Position numbers and translations under genes: made by a program. Below are positions 42,195 to 51,275 of a stretch of DNA of 64,000 bases, one piece after another; position 1 is the stretch's first letter; every line of letters begins with the position of its first letter. This stretch comes from Aestuariivita boseongensis (GTDB taxonomy: Bacteria; Pseudomonadota; Alphaproteobacteria; Rhodobacterales; Rhodobacteraceae), in contig NZ_JXYH01000003.1 of assembly GCF_001262635.1 (NCBI RefSeq), positions 1 through 64,000 on the forward strand. The letters are read 5' to 3'. The notes below the pieces were generated by a model that saw only the letters and a list, made by a program, of their open reading frames with translations, was not told the origin of the DNA and did no database searches.

Positions 42195-42647
42195 TCAGCG
42201 TCGCAGATCCTTGGGTGAGCCCATGACGACATAGGACGTGATCGCATTCACATGCGGCACCGTGCCCAGCACATCTGTGTGAAAGGTTTTGTAGGCCGTC
42301 AGATCCGCACACTCGACCCGCAGCAAGTATTCGATTGTGCCGGTAATGTTATGGCACTCCACCACCTCGGGCGCACGGGCCATGGCCCTTTCGAACTGCT
42401 CCTGGGAGGCTTTGGAATGGTTGCTCAGCCCCACCGCGACATAGGCGGTGAAGCGCACCCCCCGCGCGGATGGTTCTATCACTGCACGATAGCCGGTGAT
42501 CACACCAGATCGCTCCAGCTCTTGCACCCGGCGCAGACAGGCCGAGGGCGACAGCCCGACACGGTCGGCCAACTCAAGATTGCTGATCCGCCCATCGCGG
42601 GTCAGCTCCTGCAATATCCGATCGTTTATTTCATCTGCCTTCGCCAT
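42195..42647 (-). CDS. Lrp/AsnC family regulator
   Basis: A 150-residue Lrp-type regulator: MAKADEINDRILQELTRDGRISNLELADRVGLSPSACLRRVQELE (HTH, about residues 1-45) and the RAM domain with VVECHNITGTIEYLLRVE. ATG 42647 is the family start; the frame continues far upstream but this has no support. Divergent from a LysE-type exporter across 72 bases, the common layout for Lrp-type control of amino acid export. Confidence 0.93.
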   Translation of the reverse strand: MAKADEINDRILQELTRDGRISNLELADRVGLSPSACLRRVQELERSGVITGYRAVIEPSARGVRFTAYVAVGLSNHSKASQEQFERAMARAPEVVECHNITGTIEYLLRVECADLTAYKTFHTDVLGTVPHVNAITSYVVMGSPKDLRR

Positions 42648-42650
42648 TAA

Positions 42651-42685
42651 TTGCAAAATTAGACAAATATCGCACCAATTCGCAA
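42651..42685. promoter_or_regulatory. Candidate Lrp operator at lysE-type gene
   Basis: Inverted elements TTGCAAAATT (42651-42660) and AATTCGCAA (42677-42685), AT-rich, sit between the divergent lrp-type and lysE-type genes. A further GCAATT follows at 42695. Confidence 0.45.
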
Positions 42686-42719
42686 CTTCATTCGGCAATT
42701 CTCGCGTCATTCTGTCGAT

Positions 42720-43313
42720 ATGAGCTATGACATCCTCCTTGCCCTTGGCGTCTTCGCCTTCGTCTCCTCCATCACGCCGGGGCCGAACAACCTTATGTTG
42801 ATGGCCTCGGGCGCGAATTTCGGCTTTCGGCGCACGATTCCGCATATGCTGGGCGTGGGCATCGGCTTTGTGGTGATGATCCTTCTGGTGGGCACTGGTC
42901 TGATCGGCGTGTTCGACGCCTATCCGATCACCCACAACATCCTGAAGGCCGTCAGCGTCGCCTATCTTCTTTGGCTGGCCTGGCGCATCGCCAACGCCGC
43001 GCCCGCCGAACCCGGACAACCCGGCGGCAGGCCCATGACCTTTCTGCAGGCCGCCGCATTCCAATGGGTCAACCCCAAGGCCTGGACGATGGCGCTCACG
43101 GCAATCACCGCCTACACCCCCGACCGCAGCTTTGCCGCCATCGCGGTGGTCGGACTGATCTTTGGCCTGATCAACCTGCCATCGGTCGGGTCCTGGACGG
43201 TGATGGGCCAGCAAATGGCGCGGTTTCTGCAAAGCCCCATGCGGCTGCGGGCGTTCAACTGGCTGATGGCGGCGCTTCTTGTCGCGTCGCTCTACCCCGT
43301 GCTCTGGCCCTGA
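42720..43313 (+). CDS. LysE/RhtB family amino acid exporter
   Basis: LysE-family exporter, 197 residues, about six helices. The family signature [32 protein letters not shown] is at residues 20-51 and [19 protein letters not shown] near 115. Likely exports amino acids and is controlled by the divergent Lrp-type regulator. Substrate unknown. accA starts 59 bases downstream. Confidence 0.93.
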   Translation: MSYDILLALGVFAFVSSITPGPNNLMLMASGANFGFRRTIPHMLGVGIGFVVMILLVGTGLIGVFDAYPITHNILKAVSVAYLLWLAWRIANAAPAEPGQPGGRPMTFLQAAAFQWVNPKAWTMALTAITAYTPDRSFAAIAVVGLIFGLINLPSVGSWTVMGQQMARFLQSPMRLRAFNWLMAALLVASLYPVLWP

Positions 43314-43372
43314 CGGACATTGCATCCGCCCACATCACCGGCCATATAGTCCCGAGGCAAGGGACCAATGGC

Positions 43373-44335
43373 ATGACCCAATATCTGGATTTTGAAAAAC
43401 CTCTGGCCGAGATCGAGGGCAAGGCAGAAGAACTGCGCGCGCTCGCCCGTCAGAACGCCGAAATGGATGTGGAGGCCGAGGCGACAGCACTCGATGCCAA
43501 GGCCGACAAGATGCTGCGCGATCTCTACAAGGATCTGACGCCCTGGCGCAAATGCCAGGTGGCGCGTCACCCCGAACGGCCCCATTGCCAGGATTACATC
43601 GCGGCGCTCTTTTCCGAATACACGCCCTTGGCGGGCGACCGAAACTTCGCAGACGACCATGCGGTGATGGGTGGGCTTGCGCGCTTCAATGACCGCCCGG
43701 TCATGGTCATTGGCCATGAAAAGGGCAATGACACCAAATCCCGGATCGAACGGAATTTCGGCATGGCCCGGCCCGAAGGGTATCGCAAGGCCGTGCGCCT
43801 GATGGAGATGGCCAGCCGCTTTGGTCTGCCGGTGATCACGCTGGTCGACACGCCCGGCGCCTATCCCGGCAAAGGGGCCGAGGAACGCGGCCAATCCGAA
43901 GCCATCGCACGCGCCACCGAAACCTGCCTTCAGATCGGTGTGCCGCTGGTGTCGGTGATCATCGGCGAAGGCGGCTCGGGCGGGGCGGTGGCCTTTGCCA
44001 CGGCAAACCGCGTGGCGATGCTGGAACACTCCGTCTATTCGGTGATCAGTCCCGAGGGCTGCGCCTCCATCCTGTGGAAAGACGCCGAGAAGATGCGCGA
44101 GGCCGCCGAAGCGCTGCGCCTGACCGCGCAAGACCTCAAACAGCTGGGCGTGATCGACCGGATCATCAAGGAACCGCTGGGCGGCGCGCATCGCGGCAAA
44201 TCCGCCACGATCGACAGTGTTGGCCAGGCCATCGACGCCATGCTGACCGAGCTGGACGGCAAAGACCGTGCAGCCCTGATCTCGGACCGCCGGCGGAAAT
44301 TCCTGAACATGGGGAACAAGGGCCTCGCCGCCTGA
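43373..44335 (+). CDS. accA: Acetyl-CoA carboxylase carboxyltransferase subunit alpha
   Basis: Alpha subunit of the carboxyltransferase that makes malonyl-CoA for fatty acid synthesis (with AccD). 320 residues: [94 protein letters not shown] (the carboxybiotin/CoA loop), then [38 protein letters not shown] and the CoA-binding region. ATG 43373 has AGGGA upstream. Confidence 0.97.
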   Translation: MTQYLDFEKPLAEIEGKAEELRALARQNAEMDVEAEATALDAKADKMLRDLYKDLTPWRKCQVARHPERPHCQDYIAALFSEYTPLAGDRNFADDHAVMGGLARFNDRPVMVIGHEKGNDTKSRIERNFGMARPEGYRKAVRLMEMASRFGLPVITLVDTPGAYPGKGAEERGQSEAIARATETCLQIGVPLVSVIIGEGGSGGAVAFATANRVAMLEHSVYSVISPEGCASILWKDAEKMREAAEALRLTAQDLKQLGVIDRIIKEPLGGAHRGKSATIDSVGQAIDAMLTELDGKDRAALISDRRRKFLNMGNKGLAA

Positions 44336-44366
44336 CGCTGCGCCAAAGAAAATTCGCAGAGTTTTC

Positions 44367-45158
44367 TCAGCTGCGCCAGCGCAGCAGACGTTTTTCCGCC
44401 TGCCCGATCATCCAGCTGGTCAGAACCCCCAGCACCGACAGGATGACCACCCCGGCAAACAGCCGCTCCAGATCATAAAGCGCACCGGCCTGCAGGATGT
44501 AGGCACCCACGCCATATTCCGCGCCCAGCATTTCGGCCGCGACCAGCAGGATGATCCCGATGGCCACGCTCACCCTCATGCCTGACAGGATTCCCGGCAG
44601 CGATCCCGGCAAGACGATCTTGCGCACGATCGACATCCAGCTCAGCCCAAAGCTTTGGCCCATCCGGATCAGCGTCCGATCCACATTGTCCACCGCGCCA
44701 TAGGTCGCTACGACCGTGGGCGTGAACGTACCCAGGGCAATCAGCGCGTATTTCGACCCTTCATCGATCCCGAACCAGATCACGAACAGCGGCAGCAGGG
44801 CGATCTTGGGAATGGGAAAAATCGCTGCGACCAGCGGTACCAGCCCCGCCCGGGCATAACTGAAAAGCCCGATCATCACACCGACCAGGATGCCCGCCGT
44901 GATGCCCATCGCACCGCCCACGACCAGCCGCGTCAGCGAGGGCACCAGATGCTGAAACAACAGCCCCGTGTTCCACAGATCGACAAAGGTGCGCGCCACA
45001 TCGGACGGGCGTGGCAGCGTCAGGTTCGAAATCCAGCCTGCCCGCGTGCCCCATTCGATCACCGCAATCAGCAGCACGAAGACCACAATGCCGGTGCCGC
45101 GCCGTGCGGTGGGACGGAACCCGCCGCCCCTGAACGTAACCGGGCGTGCGTCAGACAT
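44367..45158 (-). CDS. ABC transporter permease (SsuC/TauC-like)
   Basis: Inner-membrane permease of 263 residues, about six helices, with the binding-protein-dependent signature region GQSFGLSWMSIVRKIVLPGSLPGILSGMRVSVAIGIILLVAAEMLGAEYGVG (EAA loop, about residues 167-218). The N-terminus is the SsuC-type SLTRLVVGGAMGITAGILVGVMIG. Overlaps the ATPase gene by 8 bases. Third gene of the SBP-ATPase-permease operon under a GntR regulator. Substrate unknown (nitrate/sulfonate/pyrimidine family). Confidence 0.92.
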   Translation of the reverse strand: MSDARPVTFRGGGFRPTARRGTGIVVFVLLIAVIEWGTRAGWISNLTLPRPSDVARTFVDLWNTGLLFQHLVPSLTRLVVGGAMGITAGILVGVMIGLFSYARAGLVPLVAAIFPIPKIALLPLFVIWFGIDEGSKYALIALGTFTPTVVATYGAVDNVDRTLIRMGQSFGLSWMSIVRKIVLPGSLPGILSGMRVSVAIGIILLVAAEMLGAEYGVGAYILQAGALYDLERLFAGVVILSVLGVLTSWMIGQAEKRLLRWRS

Positions 45159-45918
45159 CGGCCAGCTCCTGATCGGCGGCCAGCGCCTCGTCGCGCATCA
45201 TCTCCCACAAACGGGTCTGGATCGCGTCCATTTCGGGCAGACCCGCGCGGCGGTCCCCCAGAGCAAAGGGCACCTTGATCACATCGCGCACCCGGCCCGG
45301 GCGGCGCGACAGTACCGCGATGCGATGGCCCAGCCGCACGGCCTCAGCCAGGTTGTGGGTCACGTAAACTCCGGTGAAGGGCTGGCGCGTCCACAGCGCG
45401 ATCAGGTCATCCATCAACAGCTCGCGCGTCTGCGCATCCAGCGCCGACAACGGCTCATCCAGCAGCATCACTGCCGGGTTCACCGCCAGCGCCCGCGCTA
45501 TGGCCACGCGCTGCTTCATCCCGCCCGACAGCTGGCGCGGCAGAGCCGCCTTGAAATCGTAAAGCTTCGTGCGTGTCAGCACATCGTCGATGATCGCATC
45601 GGCCGCGTGCCGCTCCAGCCCGTGATCCTCCAGCACCAGCGACACGTTGCCTTCCACCGTCCGCCAGGGCAGCAGGGCAAAATCCTGAAACACGTAAGTC
45701 AGCGGGTTCAGGCAGCCATGCGGCGGCGCGCCCAGCTGCAGAACCTGCCCGTCCGACGGCTGCTCCAGCCCGCCTAGCAGGCGTAGAAGCGTGGACTTTC
45801 CGCACCCGGACGGTCCGATGATGCACAGGATTTCCCCCGCCGGAATCTCCAGCGAGACATCGTCCAACACCACCATGTCGCCATAGCAGTGGGTGATATT
45901 CTGAGCGCGCAGATCCAT
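45151..45918 (-). CDS. ABC transporter ATP-binding protein (SsuB/TauB-like)
   Basis: ATPase of 255 residues. Walker [18 protein letters not shown] (about residues 33-49), Q-loop [17 protein letters not shown], signature [15 protein letters not shown], Walker [14 protein letters not shown], and H-loop [19 protein letters not shown] 37-base gap containing a hairpin separates it from the SBP gene. Energises uptake with the permease encoded at 44367. Confidence 0.94.
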   Translation of the reverse strand: MDLRAQNITHCYGDMVVLDDVSLEIPAGEILCIIGPSGCGKSTLLRLLGGLEQPSDGQVLQLGAPPHGCLNPLTYVFQDFALLPWRTVEGNVSLVLEDHGLERHAADAIIDDVLTRTKLYDFKAALPRQLSGGMKQRVAIARALAVNPAVMLLDEPLSALDAQTRELLMDDLIALWTRQPFTGVYVTHNLAEAVRLGHRIAVLSRRPGRVRDVIKVPFALGDRRAGLPEMDAIQTRLWEMMRDEALAADQELADV

Positions 45919-45928
45919 GGCAGGTGTA

Positions 45929-45948
45929 GGCCGGGCTTCAGCCCGGCC
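45929..45948 (-). repeat. Hairpin between SBP and ATPase genes
   Basis: Perfect inverted repeat GGCCGGGCT (45929-45937) / AGCCCGGCC (45940-45948) in the intercistronic gap. No U-run. In an mRNA it could stabilise the upstream SBP segment. Confidence 0.65.
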
Positions 45949-45955
45949 CGACAGT

Positions 45956-46972
45956 TCAGCCCATCATCTCGGCATAGGACCCATCGACCAGCGTGTCGGT
46001 CGTGATGCTGTCCTTGACCAGGCCTTCGGATTGGAACCAGCTCAGCTGATCCCGAACCGATGCCATGTTCAGCGCCGCATTGGCATTGATGCGCATCGCG
46101 CCGTTGCGGATCGGGCCTGCGGCCTTTTCGAACGGGCGATCGGTATAGACATATTTGTGGATCAGCTTGACCATCTCTTCCTCGGCCCCGGCATCGGTGG
46201 TCTTGTCCACGAGGGCTGCATTGAAATCATCCGCCCCGCGCGAGAAGGCACGCAGGAACGCCTCGGTCTTGGCGCGCTCATTGGCGGCATTTTCGGCCGA
46301 GGTGAAGACGGTCGTCACCTGATATCCCGGCAGATAGTCAGCCACATCGCCGATGATCTTTACCGCGCCCGATCCGGCAAGACCCTTGGCGATATGCGGC
46401 ACGATCGACCACGCATCGACCTGACCCGACTTCATCGCCCCGATGATCGCGCCCACCTTCTGCAGCGGCTTGAAGCTGACGCTGACGCCTTCGGCAGCGG
46501 CAATTTTCGAACCCATGTAATGGAACGAAGACCCAGGCTGCGTCACCGCAAATGTCTTTCCATCCAGCATCGACGCGCTGGTCAGCCCGGCCTCATAGGC
46601 CGCATTCGACGCAAGGATCTTCTGCCCGTCGATCCCCTTTTCCTCGCTCAACGCGCCGCCGATCACCTTGGCCGCGCCCTTTTCCGCAAGGCTGATCAGG
46701 CCGCCGGAAATCGCGGTGACCGCATAATCCGCATCGCCCGAGGCAATCGCCACCGCCATCGGCTGCGCCGCCTCGAAAAACCGGAACTCCACATCCAGAC
46801 CTTCGTCCGCGAAATACCCCCGCTCAAGTGCTACAAAGCTGGCCGCGTGGCTGGTGAAGCGCAGCGCGCCCACTGTCATTTTCGTATTGGCCAGCGCCGG
46901 TGTGCCCAGCATCGGCAGCGCCGCGGCGCCCCCCATCAGACCCAGCGCGCCGCGCCGTGTGAAATCAGTCAT
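45956..46972 (-). CDS. ABC transporter substrate-binding protein (SsuA/THI5-like)
   Basis: Periplasmic binding protein of 338 residues with a twin-arginine signal (MTDFTRRGALGLMGGAAALPMLGTPALA). Typical NMT1/THI5-type start TVGALRFTSHAASFVALERGYFADEGLDVEFRFFEAAQPMAVAIASGDADYAVTAISGG. It delivers an unknown substrate (nitrate, sulfonate, taurine or pyrimidine-like) to the permease. ATG 46972 follows GGGAGGATTTTCG. First gene of the transporter operon, downstream of a GntR regulator. Confidence 0.91.
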   Translation of the reverse strand: MTDFTRRGALGLMGGAAALPMLGTPALANTKMTVGALRFTSHAASFVALERGYFADEGLDVEFRFFEAAQPMAVAIASGDADYAVTAISGGLISLAEKGAAKVIGGALSEEKGIDGQKILASNAAYEAGLTSASMLDGKTFAVTQPGSSFHYMGSKIAAAEGVSVSFKPLQKVGAIIGAMKSGQVDAWSIVPHIAKGLAGSGAVKIIGDVADYLPGYQVTTVFTSAENAANERAKTEAFLRAFSRGADDFNAALVDKTTDAGAEEEMVKLIHKYVYTDRPFEKAAGPIRNGAMRINANAALNMASVRDQLSWFQSEGLVKDSITTDTLVDGSYAEMMG

Positions 46973-47055
46973 CGAAAATCCTCCCGTTTGTGCCGTCACG
47001 ATAGGCGGGGGAGGCTTCAAGACGCAACCTGAGAAATGGGTGTGAAACGCAGCCC

Positions 47056-47697
47056 TCAGGCCGCCAGCATCTTCAGGCCCTGCGTCACGTCAGACCGCAC
47101 AGCCAGCCGCAGGCCGGGCTCATCGCCGGCCTTCAATGCGGCGATGATCATGCGGTGGAATTGTGGCGGTTCGGTCCGGCGCAACCGCCCGTAAAGCGCG
47201 CGCATCGTCGGACCCAGCTGCAGCCAGACGGTTTCGGCCATGGCCAGCATCGCAGGTGCCTGCGCGCGCAGATACAGCGTCCGGTGAAACTCCAGATTGG
47301 TCCGAATATAGGTCACCGCATCGCGCTGCGCGACGGCCTCGGCGATATTGGCGTTGATGGTCTGCAGCCGCTCGATCAGCGCGATATGGGCGCGCGGCAG
47401 GGCGCGGCTGGCCAGCTCCACCTCGATCAGGGCACGCAGGGCGGCCAGTTCCTCGATCCGCTCATTCGACAATTCCGGTGTCGACACCCGGCCCGAGCTT
47501 GACAGAAACAGCGCGCCTTCTGCCACCAGACGCCGCACGGCCTCCCGCGCCGGCGTCATCGACACGTCGAACTCTTTCCCGATCCCGCGCAGGGTCAGCG
47601 CCTGTCCGGGGGCCATTTCCCCATGCATGATCCGGGTGCGCAGGGCGCGATAGACCCGATCATGGGCGGCAGAGGTGTCAGCAGGGCGGGTGTTCAT
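47056..47697 (-). CDS. GntR family regulator (FCD domain)
   Basis: FadR-subfamily GntR regulator. HTH: AHDRVYRALRTRIMHGEMAPGQALTLRGIGKEFDVSMTPAREAVRRLVAEGAL (about residues 9-61), followed by an FCD ligand domain with RALIEVELASRALPRAHI and the metal-site region FHRTLYLRA. ATG 47697 (MNTRPAD) or 47703 are both possible. It probably controls the adjacent ABC transporter on the same strand. A palindrome TGTGATCACA lies just upstream of its start. Confidence 0.9.
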   Translation of the reverse strand: MNTRPADTSAAHDRVYRALRTRIMHGEMAPGQALTLRGIGKEFDVSMTPAREAVRRLVAEGALFLSSSGRVSTPELSNERIEELAALRALIEVELASRALPRAHIALIERLQTINANIAEAVAQRDAVTYIRTNLEFHRTLYLRAQAPAMLAMAETVWLQLGPTMRALYGRLRRTEPPQFHRMIIAALKAGDEPGLRLAVRSDVTQGLKMLAA

Positions 47698-47713
47698 CAA
47701 CATGACACCCATC

Positions 47714-47723
47714 TGTGATCACA
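47714..47723. promoter_or_regulatory. Candidate GntR operator
   Basis: The palindrome TGTGATCACA (extends as ATxTGTGATCACAxAT) sits just upstream of the GntR start codon. It may serve for autoregulation. A CRP/FNR half-site origin is possible as well. Confidence 0.5.
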
Positions 47724-47741
47724 AATCACCACCCGTCAAGA

Positions 47742-48422
47742 TCAGAACTGATAGCGGTGCAGATCCTGCCCGTGTTCGCGCAACCATCGGCGGGGCGTTG
47801 CGTATGGCCCATGAATGCGTGTCACCCCGTCCCAGAACGCCTGGGAGTGATTCATCTCGGCCAGATGCGCAACCTCATGGGCCGCCACATATCGCAGCAC
47901 CTGCGGTGGCGCCATGATCAGCCGCCAGGAATACATCAGCGTGCCGCGCGACGAACACGACCCCCAGCGCGACCGCGTATCGCGCAGGCTGATCCTTTCG
48001 AACCGCTGGCCCAGCCGTTCGGCATAGTGGTCAGACGCCTCAGCCAGCCGGTCACGCGCCAACGTCTTGAGAAAGCTCGCCACCCTGCGCGCCGCCTGCT
48101 CGGGCCGGCCGTTCACCGTCAGCTCCCCGCCGTCCAACCCGACACGCCTGCCCGGGATCACCTGCACCATCGCGCCTTCGACGGGAATGACCGCCCCCAG
48201 CGCCACCGGCACGACATCAGGCACCCCCGCCACATGGCCGCGCAGCCAATCGGCGCGCTCATAAGCAAAGGCCAGCGCTTCCTTCTGCGACACACCGCGC
48301 GGATGGGTCAGCGTGACCTTCCCGTCCAGCCGCGACACCCGCAGGCTGATCCGGCGCGCCCGGCCCGATTGGCGCAGATGCACCTTCACCGGGGGATCGC
48401 CGTTAATCACATGTTCAGCCAC
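47742..48422 (-). CDS. SprT/YgjP-like zinc metallopeptidase (DUF45)
   Basis: M48/WLM-type protein. The zinc motif is AAHEVAHLAEMNHSQAFW (HExxH, with a further His). Earlier RWGSCSSRGTLMYSWRLIMAP is typical for YgjP. N-terminal part is the DUF45 beta domain (LRQSGRARRISLRVSRLDGKVTLTHPRG). The start is unclear: GTG 48422 gives about 226 residues as in related proteins, while ATG 48479 gives 245 but has no ribosome binding site. Function of the family is unknown. Confidence 0.85.
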   Translation of the reverse strand: MAEHVINGDPPVKVHLRQSGRARRISLRVSRLDGKVTLTHPRGVSQKEALAFAYERADWLRGHVAGVPDVVPVALGAVIPVEGAMVQVIPGRRVGLDGGELTVNGRPEQAARRVASFLKTLARDRLAEASDHYAERLGQRFERISLRDTRSRWGSCSSRGTLMYSWRLIMAPPQVLRYVAAHEVAHLAEMNHSQAFWDGVTRIHGPYATPRRWLREHGQDLHRYQF

Positions 48423-48533
48423 TGATGCCACTCTCTCCTGCCGCGGACTTGCCAAAGGCTTTGACACCGCCCACCTCATATGGCACGTGACCGGAATCGT
48501 CGATACGACTCAAGCTTTTTGAAGGGGATCTCA

Positions 48534-48857
48534 ATGCCCAAGGAAGAATGGGGCACGAAGCGCGTTTGCCCGACGACCGGCAAGCGCTTTTATGACCTGA
48601 ACGCCGACCCGATCGTCAGCCCATACACGGGCGAGGTGGTCGAGCTCGACACCACCAAGACCCGCATGATCGCGGCGGATGCCGAAGATGCTGCATCGCT
48701 GAAGGCGAAAGCCTCAGATGCAGATGATGATGCGGTCCTGGACGATGATGATGACGTCGATGTGGATCTGGATGATGATCTGCTGGAAGACGATGATGAC
48801 GATGACAACGTCTCGCTGGACGAGCTTGCCGACGTCGCATCGGAAGACGAAGATTAA
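48534..48857 (+). CDS. TIGR02300 family (FYDLN) acidic protein
   Basis: Alphaproteobacterial protein of 107 residues with the signature MPKEEWGTKRVCPTTGKRFYDLNADPIVSPYTGEVVEL. The rest is a very acidic tail of Asp repeats (about residues 60-107). ATG 48534 is preceded by AAGGGGATCTCA and aligns with the family start. No enzymatic function is known; the charged tail suggests protein or nucleic-acid interaction. Divergent from the YgjP-like gene. Confidence 0.92.
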   Translation: MPKEEWGTKRVCPTTGKRFYDLNADPIVSPYTGEVVELDTTKTRMIAADAEDAASLKAKASDADDDAVLDDDDDVDVDLDDDLLEDDDDDDNVSLDELADVASEDED

Positions 48858-48865
48858 GCCAAAAG

Positions 48866-48899
48866 ACCGGGCGGGTTTTTTTGCTTGATCCCGCCCGGT
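48866..48899. terminator. Stem with T-rich loop after the FYDLN gene
   Basis: Perfect 10-bp stem ACCGGGCGGG (48866-48875) / CCCGCCCGGT (48890-48899). The seven T residues lie in the loop, not after the stem, so it is not a textbook terminator for the upstream gene. Confidence 0.5.
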
Positions 48900-48938
48900 G
48901 ATGCGCCTATTGAGCGGCGCACGAGATATTCTCGATCC

Positions 48939-49014
<76 letters not shown>

Positions 49015-49065
49015 AATCCCTCTATTCCGGTTTTTGACCTGTTGCGGCCGCGGTTTCTGCACCCG

Positions 49066-50394
49066 CTATGAATGCTGCGCCACTGCGCTTGGCAGCGCAG
49101 TCTGCTCCCGCAAAACAGGCTGCCTGCTGCTCAGGGCTTTCTCCGTGATGTCTGCAGCGAGTTTCACCCCGCCGGCAGCCTTCATGTGGGTCTGCATCTG
49201 CCGGGCGCGATCACGGAACCCGGGATCGTTCAGTACCGTTTCGATCAATCCACGCAGTTCCCCGGCCGTGGATTTCCGAAAAGACCCAACCACACCAACC
49301 CCCGACGCCCTGATCCGCGATGCAACACCAGGCTGATCATCCCCGCGCGGCAATGCGACCATCGGCACACCGGCTCCAAGCGCTTCGTTGGTCGTATTCA
49401 TTCCCGCATGGGTAATCACCAGCGCCGCGCGCTCAATAAGCTGCACCTGCGGCGCAAAGCCCACGATCACAGCATCTTCGGGACGCGGGTCAGGCAAGTC
49501 CATGTTGCCCACACCCGCACCGTCGATCCATGCCCCAAGTCCAATCACTAACTGTGCGTTCACCCCGACGCAAGCCGACAGAATCGTCCGGATCGCCGCC
49601 GCATTCGCATCATTCACGACCGTGCCGACCGACGCATAGATCAACGGCCGCCCATTCAGCCTGTCCCAGGGAAATCCATGATCGGATTGCGGACGATCTG
49701 CGGATAAATGGCCAACATAGTGCAGGTTGGCAGGTACATCACTGCGCGCAAAATCAAAGGCGGCGCAGGATTGCGCCAGTTGCGCCAGCACAGAATTGCC
49801 ATCGTCCACATGCCGCCATGGTTTCAGACCATGACTGCGGCGATGTCTATTGATCAGCTTAACCATCGGCTGATGCACCCAGCGCCGCCCTGCAAAGGCC
49901 AGCCTGGTTTTCGCCAGACCCCGTGCGGTTGTCGACGGCGTCCACCCGACATAAACCGGAGGCGACACGCGATCTTCATTGTTCAAAAGCGACGCACTCA
50001 GCGTGACAAAGGGGATGTCCAGCTGATCCGCGACAGCGGCCGCTGCCGGCAGGATCTGGTCGATGATCAACCCGTCAAGCTGCAGGTCCCTTAGCGTATC
50101 GGGAAGCCGTGTCAGCAGATCCTGCCCCTGTATCGTCAACCGGGTGCGGTATCTGACAAAGGATCCCGCGCCAACGAAATCGGCCAGCTTGGACAGCAGG
50201 GTGTTCTTGCGATACCTGTCCACATCTACCGGGAAACGCGCAAAACTCAGGCCCAGATCAAGCGCCATCTGCTTGGACCGATCACTTGCAATAACCGTGA
50301 CACGATGTCCCCGGCGCACCAGTTCCGTCCCCAGACTACCTGCGGGCAGCAGATGCCCGGCAAATTCGGGCGCGACTATTCCGTAATGGGCCAT
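49066..50394 (-). CDS. GT1-family UDP-glycosyltransferase
   Basis: Glycosyltransferase of the MGT/UGT type, 442 residues. N-terminal acceptor domain HYGIVAPEFAGHLLPAGSLGTELVRRGHRVTVIA; C-terminal donor site VIVGFAPQVQLIERAALVITHAGMNTTNEALGAGVPMVALPRGDDQPGVASRI matches the UGT signature (about residues 325-380). Similar enzymes glycosylate carotenoids (CrtX) or macrolides. No carotenoid gene is near. ATG 50394 follows AAGGACGCT. Located downstream of cheD by 323 bases on the same strand. Confidence 0.88.
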   Translation of the reverse strand: MAHYGIVAPEFAGHLLPAGSLGTELVRRGHRVTVIASDRSKQMALDLGLSFARFPVDVDRYRKNTLLSKLADFVGAGSFVRYRTRLTIQGQDLLTRLPDTLRDLQLDGLIIDQILPAAAAVADQLDIPFVTLSASLLNNEDRVSPPVYVGWTPSTTARGLAKTRLAFAGRRWVHQPMVKLINRHRRSHGLKPWRHVDDGNSVLAQLAQSCAAFDFARSDVPANLHYVGHLSADRPQSDHGFPWDRLNGRPLIYASVGTVVNDANAAAIRTILSACVGVNAQLVIGLGAWIDGAGVGNMDLPDPRPEDAVIVGFAPQVQLIERAALVITHAGMNTTNEALGAGVPMVALPRGDDQPGVASRIRASGVGVVGSFRKSTAGELRGLIETVLNDPGFRDRARQMQTHMKAAGGVKLAADITEKALSSRQPVLREQTALPSAVAQHS

Positions 50395-50717
50395 AGCGTC
50401 CTTGCGACAACCGGGTGTGAAAGCAATCGGTGCCGCTGAATAGTGGCACCGATGCGATTCCCGGATCAATTTCAAATGAGGCTTGGGCCATCATTAAGCG
50501 CCTTCCCGCGCGCATCATCAAGGCGCGTGCCTGTCTCTCGTAGCGGGGCACGAAAAGCCCAAGTTGAACCGGATAAGGCGATCGCGCGTGACGCCGATGG
50601 CCTCTTCCTTGCTGCGCTCCCCCTCAGCGCAAAGCCGCATTTGTCCTGGCCTGTACCGTGCGGGCTTGGATCTGACAGCGCGTTCTTTTGAAACCAAATT
50701 CATCCCTGCCGCGCCGC
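50395..50717. other. Gap between the glycosyltransferase gene and cheD
   Basis: 323 bases with no convincing ORF, RNA or terminator. It may hold the promoter of the glycosyltransferase gene. Confidence 0.5.
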
Positions 50718-51275
50718 CTAAAACAGCGTCACGTCCGTCTCGTGCGCTGGGGCCTGGCGCGGCCTTTCCCGCGCGGCAAGGGTCTGCGTCTGATCAATCG
50801 GGATCGTAAACACTTTCGCCTCTCCGCTCACCGGATGGAAATGCAACCTGCGTGCCTGTCTTCCCCCGGTATCCGCCTGCTCAATTCTGATCCCCTCACG
50901 CTTCATGTAGTCCTGCGCGAAACTGACATTGCGTGATCCGATGTCACCCAACCGTTCCACGATATTCGCGCCACCAAAAATCTTGGCGCGCAAGTGCGAC
51001 CGGCTCGCGCCCATTTTCAGCAGTTCATTGATAAGAAGCTCGTTCGCCATCGCGCCGAATTTGACCTCGTTGCAGCCAGGGCGCCCCGAACTCGGCAATA
51101 GAAAATGATTGATCCCTCCGACACCCGACGACCTGTCGAACAACGCAACCGAAACGCAAGAGCCCAGAATCGTGGACATCGCCACTCCCGGATCTCGCGT
51201 CACGCGGTATTGCCCCTGCACCACGGACAACACCTTGTGCGTGCTCCACATCTCTCCATTGGGTGCATAAGACAT
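50718..51275 (-). CDS. cheD: Chemoreceptor glutamine deamidase CheD
   Basis: CheD deamidates glutamines on chemoreceptors. 185 residues. Motif: STILGSCVSVALFDRSSGVGGINHFLLPSS with the catalytic Cys and His (Cys about residue 40), and KIFGGANIVERLGDIGSRNVSFAQDYM. ATG 51275 overlaps the cheB stop (TGATG) and has AGGAGGTG upstream, so CheB and CheD are coupled. A GTG three codons earlier is the alternative. Last gene of the che operon. Confidence 0.94.
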   Translation of the reverse strand: MSYAPNGEMWSTHKVLSVVQGQYRVTRDPGVAMSTILGSCVSVALFDRSSGVGGINHFLLPSSGRPGCNEVKFGAMANELLINELLKMGASRSHLRAKIFGGANIVERLGDIGSRNVSFAQDYMKREGIRIEQADTGGRQARRLHFHPVSGEAKVFTIPIDQTQTLAARERPRQAPAHETDVTLF

